Below are positions 1-7,578 of a stretch of 18,718 nt of DNA, piece after piece. A program made the translations under genes and the position numbers. Origin of the DNA: an uncultured Anaerosolibacter sp. (GTDB lineage Bacteria > Bacillota_A > Clostridia > Peptostreptococcales > Thermotaleaceae). Numbering within the stretch: the first letter of the stretch is position 1; each line of letters opens with the position of its first letter. The stretch is from contig CALECF010000234.1 in NCBI GenBank assembly GCA_937948705.1, positions 1-18,718 of the forward strand, in the 5' to 3' direction. The notes under the pieces are model-generated. The model was not told the DNA's origin, searched no databases, and worked only from the letters and a program-made list of their open reading frames with translations.

Positions 1-539
1 GGATGGGTTTCTGCAAGCATTCTCAAACCAGAATATCCAGCACCTGTATCATCTATTGCAATCTTGTACCCTTGGCTAATATAGTTATCAATAGTTTTTC
101 GAAAGCTTTTATAATCACTAATAGCGGTTTTCTCCGTGATCTCAAATATAATACTACTTGGATTCATTCCAAATTTTGAAATATATTCTTTTGTAGAGCC
201 CTTCTTAAACTTTCTATCTTTAATCATCTCAGGGTTTACGTTTATAAAAAGGAATTTACCTTGAGGTAGTCTATTGGCATTTTCTAAAGCCTTCGTCCTA
301 CAAAGTAGCTCCACTTCCCATAGTCGATTGAACTTTTCAGCCGCATCAAATAAATTGGCAGGAGACTCAAAAAAAGAATCACGGGGTCCTCTGCTTAATG
401 CTTCATACCCTAATATACTTCCGTCGTTCAATCCCACGATTGGCTGATACACGGTTCGAATCGATTTGTTTTTTAAAATGCCTATAAATTCATTATATGT
501 TGAAGCCTTTTTCAGTGCTATGTTCACAGTGTCTCTCAT
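1..539 (-). CDS. EAL-domain c-di-GMP phosphodiesterase (3' part outside window)
   Basis: The minus-strand frame is open from position 539 to the window edge, giving about 179 residues with no stop. It reads as an EAL domain, which hydrolyses cyclic di-GMP to pGpG using two metal ions. Visible family motifs, in order, are the signature YEALSRGP, the metal-binding Asn in INVNPEM, the Glu in FEITEK, and the Asp pair in IDDTGAGYSGL. All residues expected up to this point are present, so the enzyme is probably active; the last part of the barrel lies outside the window. The N-terminus is short, so no GGDEF domain precedes the EAL domain, and anything C-terminal cannot be seen. The start is uncertain. 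The ATG at 539 has GGAG directly against it, a TTG lies two codons upstream, and the frame stays open upstream to a TGA just inside the end of the preceding nucleotidase gene. The two genes lie close together on one strand and may share a transcript. Confidence 0.9.
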   Translation of the reverse strand, partial: MRDTVNIALKKASTYNEFIGILKNKSIRTVYQPIVGLNDGSILGYEALSRGPRDSFFESPANLFDAAEKFNRLWEVELLCRTKALENANRLPQGKFLFINVNPEMIKDRKFKKGSTKEYISKFGMNPSSIIFEITEKTAISDYKSFRKTIDNYISQGYKIAIDDTGAGYSGLRMLAETH

Positions 540-577
540 CTCCAATGTATTATTTTCGTCACAGAAAGAAGGACCTA

Positions 578-1231
578 CTAAGCAATCTTTGTAGCTCCTT
601 CATTTCGGCTTGCTTTATACTGTTCTATCTCTAGACAGCTATCTAATGCTTTTTGTGCGATTTTCTCTATACTTCCATTGTATTCCTCTATTTTTTCATG
701 AATATCTCTCCAATTAAAAACTCTTGTTACTCCTGGGATTAATGAATATCGATTGTAATAACAGTCAATCAACAATACTTCAAATCCTGCCTGAGCTAGC
801 TGTATAGCATTTTCATATCGATCCTCTATAAAGACATGACATTTCAATTCTTTAGCTTTGTTTACTTTATAATGTGTTCCTAGCACATACAATTCTCCTT
901 GAGGCAAGTTATTCCTGCGAAACCATGATTCAGTTACTGATTTCATTCTTAGTTCTCTAGCTGTAACATAGCAAAGTTTGTGTTGTTTCTCCAATTCCCA
1001 AAGGATTTCCTTTGCATTGTCTCTTAAACATGCCTTTGCATGTATTTCTTCACCGTGCATTTCATAAAACTTCAAAAAATCTTCCTTTGATATCTCCAAC
1101 ACTTCGTGGATATCGTATTTTGTAACTTGAAAAGGTTTGATATCTGTTCCAAAATGTTTATTTGCCATCTCCAGCCAATAATATGCATCTGTTATGGTAC
1201 CATCAATATCAATACATAGATTCAATTTCAT
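578..1231 (-). CDS. HAD-superfamily 5'(3')-deoxyribonucleotidase-like phosphatase (NT5C / YqfW type)
   Basis: This is a 217-residue soluble phosphatase of the HAD superfamily, close in length and motif pattern to B. subtilis YqfW and the NT5C nucleotidase family. The expected activity is dephosphorylation of nucleoside monophosphates through an aspartyl-phosphate. Motif I is DIDGTITD with nucleophile Asp8 and acid/base Asp10. Motif II is Thr90 in VTAR, motif III is probably Lys122, and motif IV is Glu136-Asp137 in FIEDRYENA. The start is placed at the ATG at 1231 because AGGAGAGGTGAT, a strong Shine-Dalgarno match, lies just upstream. A GTG at 1240 would sit inside that site. The gene is upstream of the EAL gene on the same strand. 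The exact substrate cannot be read from the sequence. Confidence 0.88.
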   Translation of the reverse strand: MKLNLCIDIDGTITDAYYWLEMANKHFGTDIKPFQVTKYDIHEVLEISKEDFLKFYEMHGEEIHAKACLRDNAKEILWELEKQHKLCYVTARELRMKSVTESWFRRNNLPQGELYVLGTHYKVNKAKELKCHVFIEDRYENAIQLAQAGFEVLLIDCYYNRYSLIPGVTRVFNWRDIHEKIEEYNGSIEKIAQKALDSCLEIEQYKASRNEGATKIA

Positions 1232-1310
1232 CAAAATCACCTCTCCTTTTCAGTTTCTAATACCATTCTATATTTTTATTTTTAAATAGACGTTAAGGTT
1301 ATATTAATTT

Positions 1311-1339
1311 ACGGTAAAAACTAGGGTTCTGGTTGTCAA
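1311..1339 (-). promoter_or_regulatory. Possible promoter of the HAD nucleotidase gene
   Basis: On the minus strand a perfect -35 hexamer TTGACA (1334-1339) is followed after 17 bases by TACCGT (1311-1316), a poor -10. The 5' leader would be about 70 bases. The -35 overlaps a small CTGG/CCAG dyad. The weak -10 keeps this tentative. Confidence 0.3.
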
Positions 1340-1397
1340 CAAGACCAGGGCGACTATCACTATCTGATTGTTTTAATATACCTACGGATTCAATAGG

Positions 1398-1440
1398 AAA
1401 AGCAGCAGAGTACATTCAAATCAAAATGAACTCTGCTGCT
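1398..1440 (-). terminator. Rho-independent terminator downstream of dlgD
   Basis: The arms AGCAGCAGAGT (1401-1411) and ACTCTGCTGCT (1430-1440) pair perfectly. After one mismatch, CATT/AATG continues the stem. Read on the minus strand, the right arm runs into TTTTCC. It lies about 170 bases past the dlgD stop and beyond the small coupled ORF, so it would end that transcript. Confidence 0.65.
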
Positions 1441-1501
1441 CTTATTAAATCAATATTACCAATCATGACACTGACAGTCCATTGACTCATATACACGGAT
1501 C

Positions 1502-1612
1502 TCAATTATTTATGATACCGTTCTCCGTATTCCTATAACTATACCTTGAAATTTCAGAAGAACTATCCCCTTGTTCCTTAATAATGACTAATTTCAATGC
1601 AAGGGCTCTCAT
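1502..1612 (-). CDS. Small ORF coupled to dlgD (36 aa, unknown)
   Basis: An ATG overlaps the dlgD stop codon in the arrangement TAATG, and the frame runs 36 codons to TGA, ahead of the terminator at 1398-1440. The peptide starts MRALALKLVIIKEQGDSSSE and is polar afterwards, with no signal peptide or membrane span. There is no separate ribosome binding site, so translation would depend on re-initiation after dlgD. I do not recognise it. It could be the start of a gene that was deleted from a dlgD operon, or a chance frame. Confidence 0.25.
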   Translation of the reverse strand: MRALALKLVIIKEQGDSSSEISRYSYRNTENGIINN

Positions 1613-2613
1613 TATAGCTTCAGCAATATTTCCCACATTTCCTCGTTTACGGGAATGTTTTCTCTCATATTTTCTGCCCGTTCTCTGGCAGTCCTTTCTC
1701 CTGGGTAAAGGATATCGGTAAGACCCACCTTCTTTGCTGATGTCTTAATATACTCAGACATGTTTTCTATATACGCATCAGCATAATCCTCACCTGCATA
1801 TGCGGTGGGATTGATGGCGATAAATACCTGTGAAATGCCTGCGTCATTTTTGCTCATCCTCATATCATAGGTAGATTGGCCAACCGATAGTGCTGCAACT
1901 ACCATGTCAATGGCTATAGAAAGTCCAGATCCCTTCCAATATCCTGTTGGAAGAACCTCACCACCATCTAATATGGCATTGGGGTCATCAGTAAGATTTC
2001 CATCTTCATCATAGCCTCCCATAACCGGCAACTTCTTTCCAGCAAGGGAGTATGTCTGCAGCTTTCCAAAGGAAAACTGAGACTGGGCCATGTCTAGTAA
2101 CACGTGCTCTCCACTTTTTTGTGGAATAGATATAATAAAGGGATTGTTTCCTATACGCTTTTCCGTACCACCCCATGGTGGCATATTGGGGAATGTATTT
2201 GTCATGCAAATACCGATACACCCTGCATCGGCAGCCCTCAATCCATAGGTACCTCCACGCAGCCAGTGATTCGTGTTTTTAAGGGCGACACATCCTAAAC
2301 CGTATTCTCCAGCCAATTCAATAGCCCTGTCCATGGCAATACTCGCATTTACTGGACCAAAGCCTAGCTGTCCATCCCATTGTTCAAGGGCTCCGGCACT
2401 ATTCAACTTTACCGGATGCTTATCGGGCTTGATTATACCTTCATCTATAGATTTTACGATAACAGGAAACCTATTTAAGCCATGGGAATATACTCCATCA
2501 CGGCTGTTGTCTGCTATTATGGATGCTCCCATCTCCGCAGCCTCTGGTTCAAATCCCTTACTGATAAGAACTCTTTTAAGTTCACTTTTCAGCTTATCAT
2601 AAGATACACGCAT
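1612..2613 (-). CDS. dlgD: 2,3-diketo-L-gulonate reductase (3-dehydro-L-gulonate 2-dehydrogenase), malate/L-lactate dehydrogenase fold
   Basis: This is a 333-residue NAD(P)H-dependent oxidoreductase of the Ldh_2 (malate/L-lactate dehydrogenase, non-Rossmann) family. By remembered comparison it follows E. coli YiaK/DlgD (332 aa) along its whole length, sharing for example the VLIS, GVYSHG-NRFP, ALEQWD, NHW-RGG-YG, MPPWG, GYWKGSG and GISQ-FIAI stretches. That enzyme reduces 2,3-diketo-L-gulonate to 3-keto-L-gulonate in L-ascorbate/L-lyxose catabolism. His44 in YSHG matches the catalytic histidine of YiaK; IGNNP (154-158) and GYWKGSG (224-230) are cofactor- and substrate-pocket motifs of the family. 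An AAGGAGG site precedes the ATG and a good promoter lies 85 bases upstream. No transporter, kinase or epimerase of the pathway is adjacent, so a related alpha-keto acid substrate remains possible. Confidence 0.85.
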   Translation of the reverse strand: MRVSYDKLKSELKRVLISKGFEPEAAEMGASIIADNSRDGVYSHGLNRFPVIVKSIDEGIIKPDKHPVKLNSAGALEQWDGQLGFGPVNASIAMDRAIELAGEYGLGCVALKNTNHWLRGGTYGLRAADAGCIGICMTNTFPNMPPWGGTEKRIGNNPFIISIPQKSGEHVLLDMAQSQFSFGKLQTYSLAGKKLPVMGGYDEDGNLTDDPNAILDGGEVLPTGYWKGSGLSIAIDMVVAALSVGQSTYDMRMSKNDAGISQVFIAINPTAYAGEDYADAYIENMSEYIKTSAKKVGLTDILYPGERTARERAENMRENIPVNEEMWEILLKL

Positions 2614-2697
2614 GAATAACCCTCCTTTTTAATTTAAAAAGTAATTTCAAAGCTTCATCTTTCTATCTTCTCCAACAATATTTCACTATTATCATTT

Positions 2698-2726
2698 ATA
2701 ATACATCATCCATAGTCTTCTTTCAA
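2698..2726 (-). promoter_or_regulatory. Sigma-A-type promoter of dlgD
   Basis: On the minus strand TTGAAA (2721-2726), a 17-base spacer and TATTAT (2698-2703) form a near-consensus promoter. Transcription would start near 2691, leaving a leader of about 77 bases before the dlgD ATG. Confidence 0.6.
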
Positions 2727-3062
2727 TAAAAGGAACAGTTTCCTTAATTTTTCAGGTATCTAAAATGTTATATAGAATCGGAGTACGTTTTTTATGCCTC
2801 TATATTTATCAATATAGATCCTTAAGATATGCATAATAAAACTCCTTTGCTCTAATTTTCTACACAGTGCTATGCTGACACATACTACTAGTTAAAACAT
2901 ACACTCGCTTAAAAGAATCGCCGACATTAATGGTATGGTTCACCATAATAGGATATCAGCTATTTTTTCTTTAATTACTCCAATACTAGATAGCTTTGGT
3001 CCATACTTCCATATTTTTGTGTAAATAGTCCTAGTTCTTTTCCTTCTAATGACTCATTTTTT
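2727..3062. other. Non-coding spacer, nothing firm
   Basis: This AT-rich stretch lies between the dlgD promoter and the control region of the LysM/YkuD gene. It holds a short dyad TATGGT-TC-ACCATA near 2934 but no ORF with a credible start and ribosome binding site, and no terminator-like hairpin with a T run. Confidence 0.4.
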
Positions 3063-3130
3063 ATGTTAACAATAATTGCAAAAGGTAAGTAAAAATTTTT
3101 GTCGAATTATGCTTACTTAACATAATGTTA
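3063..3130 (+). promoter_or_regulatory. Promoter with palindromic operator candidate upstream of the LysM-YkuD gene
   Basis: TTGTCG (3099-3104), a 16-base spacer and CATAAT (3121-3126) form a plausible promoter. A perfect palindrome TAACAT-A-ATGTTA (3118-3130) covers the -10. A third copy, ATGTTAAC, lies upstream at 3063-3070. In addition GTAAG (3085-3089) pairs with CTTAC (3112-3116), next to the 3118 arm. The arrangement suggests control by a dimeric DNA-binding protein; which one is unknown. Confidence 0.45.
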
Positions 3131-3150
3131 GAAATGGAGAGATCCCACCA

Positions 3151-4314
3151 ATGCCTATTAAGCAAGAAGTTCATTTATTCTTAAGACGATGTAAAAAATA
3201 TATGAATAGAAACCTAGGTTATAAAAAAGTAATGTACTTCCTTATGCCTTTCTTTATTTTATTTTTTGTTAATATGTCCCTTCTATCTTCATATTCTTTA
3301 TCAACACCATCTAAAGTAGGCCTAACCACTTACAAATTAACAAATGAAAATTTAATGAGTTTTTCTTTCAATAAAGATTCAAATCAACAAAACATACAAG
3401 TCATCCATAAGGTAATGTCTGGAGAAACATTATTCAGTATCGCGAAAAAGTACTATACCTCCACAGAATCTATTCAAAAATTAGCACAGGATAATAGTAT
3501 TCAAAATCCAAGTGTAGACTTGAAAGTTGGGAATTCATTAATCATTTCAAATCCAAAAATAATTGATATTTATAAAGTTAACCCAGGAGATACGATCTTC
3601 AGCATTACACAACAGTATTTCAGCCGTGAATGGTATACTAACTACGTCCAAGCTGTTCATGGAATCCATAATCCCAATACCGATGTAAAAGCTGGAATGA
3701 AAATCTCATTACCATTAACTGAGTCAAATATTGAGTATACAGTGCAATCCGGAGAAACCCTTTATAGGGTAGTTTTAAAGCACTTTCAAACATCTATATT
3801 TCAAGAATTAATTATTAAGTATAACGGGATTAACCCTGGGAAATTAAAAGAAGGGGCAGAAATTAAGATTCCTAACCCTTTTAATATGAAAAAAAATACA
3901 CTTAAAGAGAATCTCATTGAGGGGAAAAATGATTATTATATTGAGATTGATAAGTCTACAAATACCCTTTCTCTTTTCAAGAATAAAAATCTAATTGATA
4001 CTTTTAAAGTATCAACAGGTAAAACTACAAACTTAACTCCAGTAGGAACCTTTAAAATAGTGAATAAAATAAAAGACCCATGGTATTCACCAAAGGGTAT
4101 TCCAGGAAAAGATTCTCAAAATCCCCTAGGTACAAGATGGCTAGGACTAAGTGTTACCGGTACAGGTGGAACCACATATGGTATCCATGGAACAAATAAT
4201 CCTTCTACTATAGGCAAATATGTAAGTCTAGGATGTATTCGCATGAATAATAAAGATGTCCAACGGTTATATGATTCTATACCTATTGGAACTGTGGTCC
4301 TTATAAAGAAATAA
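3151..4314 (+). CDS. Membrane-anchored LysM (x3) L,D-transpeptidase (YkuD domain)
   Basis: This 387-residue cell-wall enzyme combines peptidoglycan binding with L,D-transpeptidase activity, which makes 3-3 crosslinks or attaches ligands to meso-diaminopimelate stems. A basic N-terminus and one hydrophobic segment (about 26-48) give an uncleaved signal anchor, placing the rest outside the membrane. Three LysM repeats follow at roughly 84-130, 132-181 and 186-232, each opening with a V-x-x-G-[ED]-T pattern. The YkuD domain occupies about 253-387. Its catalytic motif is present, with His346 in GIHGTNN and nucleophile Cys362 in SLGCIRM. GGAGAG lies nine bases before the ATG. The gene stands alone between its promoter and a strong terminator. 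Three LysM copies ahead of YkuD is more than the single one in the B. subtilis YkuD enzyme. Confidence 0.93.
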   Translation: MPIKQEVHLFLRRCKKYMNRNLGYKKVMYFLMPFFILFFVNMSLLSSYSLSTPSKVGLTTYKLTNENLMSFSFNKDSNQQNIQVIHKVMSGETLFSIAKKYYTSTESIQKLAQDNSIQNPSVDLKVGNSLIISNPKIIDIYKVNPGDTIFSITQQYFSREWYTNYVQAVHGIHNPNTDVKAGMKISLPLTESNIEYTVQSGETLYRVVLKHFQTSIFQELIIKYNGINPGKLKEGAEIKIPNPFNMKKNTLKENLIEGKNDYYIEIDKSTNTLSLFKNKNLIDTFKVSTGKTTNLTPVGTFKIVNKIKDPWYSPKGIPGKDSQNPLGTRWLGLSVTGTGGTTYGIHGTNNPSTIGKYVSLGCIRMNNKDVQRLYDSIPIGTVVLIKK

Positions 4315-4367
4315 AAGAAGAAGGAAAAGTTTTTATCAACTTTTCCTTCTTCTTTTATTTCTTTATT
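4312..4367. terminator. Bidirectional terminator between convergent genes
   Basis: The arms at 4312-4331 and 4338-4357 pair perfectly over 20 bases around a 6-base loop. The left arm is purine-rich and begins at the YkuD-gene stop codon. T-rich sequence follows on the plus strand and A-rich sequence precedes it, so it can end transcription of both the LysM-YkuD gene and the converging tetR gene. Confidence 0.9.
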
Positions 4368-4407
4368 ATATATTATCTATCATCTCATAGCACAGGCCCT
4401 TAGTATA

Positions 4408-4971
4408 CTATTTTGGCAAACGTTTCATAACTCCATTTTCCATAAGATCATGCATTAGAGCAACCAAGTCCTCTGCTGGCAACACTTTGTCCTGTCTAAA
4501 CCAATAACTCATAATACCAATCATGGCTGAAAGAACATACTCCAAAATGAAATCAAGCTCTACAGGGTCCAAATCACAACTTTCGGATAATACTTGTTTA
4601 AGTGTAGGCTTTGTTGAATTTTTTAGCTTGCTTGCGAAAGCAGGATCACCTTTATCGCCAAGTAAGACAGAGTAGTACTTTCCATTTTGCTCATATAGCT
4701 TTAGAAACATATCAAGGGGCATACCCATGTTATGATTAGCCAACGTAATTGGGGGCAATTCATCTATTGTCGGTATTAGTGATTGCTCTATCTGCTCAAG
4801 CACATCATAAACATCCGTAAAATACTCATAAAATGTTCCCCTGTTATAGCCAGCTTTCTGTGTAATTTCTTTTATCGTTATCTTCTCAATTTTTTTTTCG
4901 CAATACAAAGACCAGAACGCATCTATTAAATTCTGTTTGGTCTGCACTGTTACCTCGGATTGCTTTTTCAT
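4408..4971 (-). CDS. TetR-family transcriptional regulator
   Basis: A regulator of about 187 residues. The N-terminal helix-turn-helix spans about residues 31-51, with ITIKEITQKAGYNRGTFYEYF matching the TetR recognition-helix pattern (A-G-x-x-x-G-T-F-Y-x-Y-F). The rest is helical and should form the ligand and dimer domain. Three starts are possible: GTG 5001, ATG 4983 and ATG 4971. AAGGAG sits at 4984-4989, directly against the 4983 ATG and 12 bases from the 4971 ATG, and nothing resembling a site precedes the GTG, so 4971 is preferred. The gene is divergent from the glycosyltransferase-exporter operon, and both promoters overlap a palindrome at 5057-5068. It most likely represses itself and that operon until a small molecule binds. 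Confidence 0.9.
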   Translation of the reverse strand: MKKQSEVTVQTKQNLIDAFWSLYCEKKIEKITIKEITQKAGYNRGTFYEYFTDVYDVLEQIEQSLIPTIDELPPITLANHNMGMPLDMFLKLYEQNGKYYSVLLGDKGDPAFASKLKNSTKPTLKQVLSESCDLDPVELDFILEYVLSAMIGIMSYWFRQDKVLPAEDLVALMHDLMENGVMKRLPK

Positions 4972-5019
4972 CGTTCCGTTCATCTCCTTAAAATCCGACA
5001 CCCATCACTTTATTGTCGG

Positions 5020-5048
5020 TTGATGGTCCACTAAAACAGACGTATACT
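5020..5048 (+). promoter_or_regulatory. Promoter of the glycosyltransferase-MFS operon
   Basis: TTGATG (5020-5025), exactly 17 bases, then TATACT (5043-5048). Transcription would start near 5055, just upstream of the palindrome at 5057-5068, so a bound repressor would block initiation or promoter clearance. Confidence 0.6.
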
Positions 5049-5051
5049 ATA

Positions 5052-5080
5052 ACTATACAACACGTTGTGGGATAATTCAA
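5052..5080 (-). promoter_or_regulatory. Promoter of the tetR gene
   Basis: On the minus strand TTGAAT (5075-5080), 17 bases, then TATAGT (5052-5057). The palindrome at 5057-5068 falls within the spacer and touches the -10. The predicted transcribed regions of the two divergent promoters overlap. Confidence 0.6.
5057..5068. promoter_or_regulatory. Probable TetR operator
   Basis: The dyad ACAAC-AC-GTTGT lies inside the tetR promoter spacer and at the start site of the divergent operon. A second, weaker dyad, GTATA-N7-TATAC (5042-5058), overlaps both -10 elements. Position and symmetry fit an autoregulated TetR operator; binding is inferred. Confidence 0.5.
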
Positions 5081-5096
5081 GGAGAGGATGATAAAT

Positions 5097-6344
5097 ATGA
5101 TTACAATTCTTTGTTCAGGTTCTAGAGGAGATTTTCAGCCATATATAGCTCTTGCTATTGAGCTTAAGAAGTTAGGAAAAGATGTGCGTATCACAGGATT
5201 GAGAGATTTTGAGGGATTTATTCGAAGCTATGGCATAGATTTTTATCCTATTCAAGCAGATTTTAAATCCCTTAATGTTGATGAGAAAATGCTCAAGGAG
5301 GCACAAACAGCGGACAACCCTTTGAAAATGCTGCTGACATTTAACAAAATGAAAAAATATGGAATTCTAGTTGCTGATGAATTCTATGCTGCCTGCGAGG
5401 GAAGTGAACTAATCGTTTATCACCCTGGCTGTACCATGGGCTATTTCGCCGCGGAAAAATTGGGCATACCCTCTGTTTTGGCTTCTCCATTTCCTATGCA
5501 CAAGACAAAAGAACGGCCCTCTGTTATTCAATATGGAAGGACGAAGCCTACCCCCTTTAAAAATATTATCAGTTACACAATGCTTCAGGGTATGCTTTGG
5601 CTGGCATCGAAGGATTGCGTCAAAGGTTTCTGGAAGAAACAGTTCGGCAGCATTCCTAAGAATTTTGGGTGTCCCTTTGAACGCCATACGGACAAAAAGC
5701 ATCCTGCAGTTGTTGCATGCAGTAACTTTGTATTCAAAAGACCCAGTGATTGGAATGAACATATTCATCAAAGCGGCTATTGGTTTGTAGAAGAACAAGC
5801 TGAATATACGCCTTCGAAAGAATTGTCCGACTTCTTAAATTCCGGTGAGAAACCTGTGTACATTGGCTTTGGAAGTGTTTCCAACGAGGATCAAAAAGAT
5901 GAATTGTCTAAATTAGTAATAGACGCCCTAGCTAAATCAGGAAGTCGTGGCATTATCTGCGGAATAGGTAAGTTTGATAGTCTTCCTAGTCATGTCATGG
6001 CAATTGACAGCATACCCCACTCATGGCTCTTTGATATGGTTTCGGCAGTCTGTCACCACGGGGGAGCAGGAACAACAGCTGCTGGCTTTAAGGCAGGTGT
6101 TCCTAGTATTATTATCCCTTTTGCCAACGATCAGCATGCTTGGGCCCATAGGGCTTATGATTTAGGTGTCGGTTCAAAACCTATTCCAATAAAAACACTT
6201 ACCTCTGATAAGCTTGCTGAGGCAATTGATTTTGCACTTCAGAATAATGTCGTTGAAAACGCGAAAGCCCTTGCAAAGAATATTGCTTCTGAAAATGGCG
6301 CCAGGGATTGTGCAAAGGTAATTGTAGATTGTCTTAGGGGGTAA
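5097..6344 (+). CDS. GT-B glycosyltransferase, UGT/macrolide-sterol glycosyltransferase type (GT1-like)
   Basis: A GT-B fold enzyme of about 415 residues, the usual length for bacterial natural-product and sterol glycosyltransferases. The N-terminal half begins MITILCSGSRGDFQPYIALA, the Gly-rich acceptor-domain loop with the conserved Asp12. The C-terminal half carries the nucleotide-sugar signature HHGGAGTT (320-327), then AGVPSIIIPFANDQ, whose Asp-Gln pair contacts the sugar in this family. The expected reaction is transfer of a hexose from UDP- or TDP-sugar to a lipophilic acceptor. There is no signal peptide or membrane span, so it acts in the cytoplasm. The ATG at 5097 is nine bases after GAGAGG; an ATG at 5088 is possible but too close to the site. 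It is the first gene of an operon with an exporter four bases downstream, pointing to a detoxified antibiotic or a secreted glycolipid as product. Confidence 0.88.
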   Translation: MITILCSGSRGDFQPYIALAIELKKLGKDVRITGLRDFEGFIRSYGIDFYPIQADFKSLNVDEKMLKEAQTADNPLKMLLTFNKMKKYGILVADEFYAACEGSELIVYHPGCTMGYFAAEKLGIPSVLASPFPMHKTKERPSVIQYGRTKPTPFKNIISYTMLQGMLWLASKDCVKGFWKKQFGSIPKNFGCPFERHTDKKHPAVVACSNFVFKRPSDWNEHIHQSGYWFVEEQAEYTPSKELSDFLNSGEKPVYIGFGSVSNEDQKDELSKLVIDALAKSGSRGIICGIGKFDSLPSHVMAIDSIPHSWLFDMVSAVCHHGGAGTTAAGFKAGVPSIIIPFANDQHAWAHRAYDLGVGSKPIPIKTLTSDKLAEAIDFALQNNVVENAKALAKNIASENGARDCAKVIVDCLRG

Positions 6345-6348
6345 TGGG

Positions 6349-7572
6349 ATGAAAAAGTTGCAAAGTTGGCAGAAATCTTTTTTCACCATCTATATAGGCC
6401 AGGCATTCTCGCTTTTAAGCTCGAGTGCCGTTCAGTTCTCAATCATCTGGTGGATCACCGTACAAACTGGCTCTGCCATAGCCCTTACCATTGCTAGCGT
6501 TGTCGGCTTACTTCCCCAGGCTGTTATTGGCCCCTTTGCAGGAGTTTTGATAGACAGGTATAGCCGTAAAACAATAATGATCATAGCAGACAGTGCCGTT
6601 GCAGTTTCCAGTCTTTTCTTAGGTGTATCCTTCTTTTTCGGTACACCACCACTGATATTCATTTATGGGATTCTTTTCATCAGGGCATTAGGTGAAACCT
6701 TTCATAAACCTGCCATGCAGGCAGCAATACCACAATTGGTACCTGAAAGCGAACTTACAAAAGCAGGTGGATTGGGTCAAATGATTCAATCCGCCTGTTC
6801 TATGGTAGGACCAATGCTTGGTGCCCTTTTAATGAGCATTACAACACTGCAGTATATAATGCTTGTAGATATTATGGGAGCTATTTTGGCGGTATTCACA
6901 CTTTCCTCAGTAAGGATCACGAAGCACAGGGTGACTTCAGGTGACAAGTTGAACGTCATCGAAGATATGAAGATGGGCATCAAAGCCATTAAGTCAAATA
7001 AAGCACTGATGCGTGTATCGATCCCTATACTTCTTTCGACAATTGTTTTTGTGCCACTTGGAACGCTCTTGCCCCTTATGGTTAAAGTATATTTTAACGG
7101 CACTGCTTGGCATAACGGAATTGTTCAAACCCTATTTTCCAGTGGGATGCTAATAGCCGCAATGGTCATAAGTATTACTGGCGGAATAGAAAAGCAATTT
7201 CTTATGATTTCCATTGGTGTATTTGCATTGGGTGCTTGCTCACTCATAGGGGGTCTGCTGCCTGCAAGTGGGTTTTGGCTGTTCTGTATCACTGTTTTCA
7301 TTATGGGCACAACCGGTATGGTCTCTAATATACCTTTTACCGCCTATATTCAAAAAACAATATCTCAAGAAAACATGGGTAAGGTTATATCACTTATAAC
7401 CAGCGTCATGAGTTTTGCAGCTCCCATTGGTATGTTTATTGCTGGACCTGTATCCGAAAAGATTGGCATTAGCAATTGGATGATTTGTGCTGGGATACTG
7501 ATGCTGATGAATGGATTATTGTGTTTTTTATTAACAAGAAGGTTCGATGAACCCACATTACAGACGAGGTGA
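6349..7572 (+). CDS. MFS drug exporter, MefA/EntS-like (MFS_3)
   Basis: A 407-residue, roughly 12-span major facilitator protein. The loop after helix 2 carries motif A as GVLIDRYSRK (65-74). From remembered sequences it follows the macrolide efflux protein MefA/MefE in many stretches, such as GQA-SL at the N-terminus, LFIRA-G--FH-PA, a P-LVPE-ELTKAGG stretch, FNGT, and a C-terminal MS-A-PIGMFI. It would export a substrate using the proton gradient. GGGGG lies seven bases before the ATG and the glycosyltransferase stop is four bases upstream, so the two are co-translated. Together they suggest that a compound is glycosylated and then pumped out, or that the glycoside itself is the cargo. Family membership is firm; macrolide specificity is not shown. 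Confidence 0.9.
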   Translation: MKKLQSWQKSFFTIYIGQAFSLLSSSAVQFSIIWWITVQTGSAIALTIASVVGLLPQAVIGPFAGVLIDRYSRKTIMIIADSAVAVSSLFLGVSFFFGTPPLIFIYGILFIRALGETFHKPAMQAAIPQLVPESELTKAGGLGQMIQSACSMVGPMLGALLMSITTLQYIMLVDIMGAILAVFTLSSVRITKHRVTSGDKLNVIEDMKMGIKAIKSNKALMRVSIPILLSTIVFVPLGTLLPLMVKVYFNGTAWHNGIVQTLFSSGMLIAAMVISITGGIEKQFLMISIGVFALGACSLIGGLLPASGFWLFCITVFIMGTTGMVSNIPFTAYIQKTISQENMGKVISLITSVMSFAAPIGMFIAGPVSEKIGISNWMICAGILMLMNGLLCFLLTRRFDEPTLQTR

Positions 7573-7578
7573 TAATAA

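Noticed and set aside
2009..2602. ORFs on both strands within dlgD
   Set aside because: Overlapping frames of a gene with clear full-length homology.
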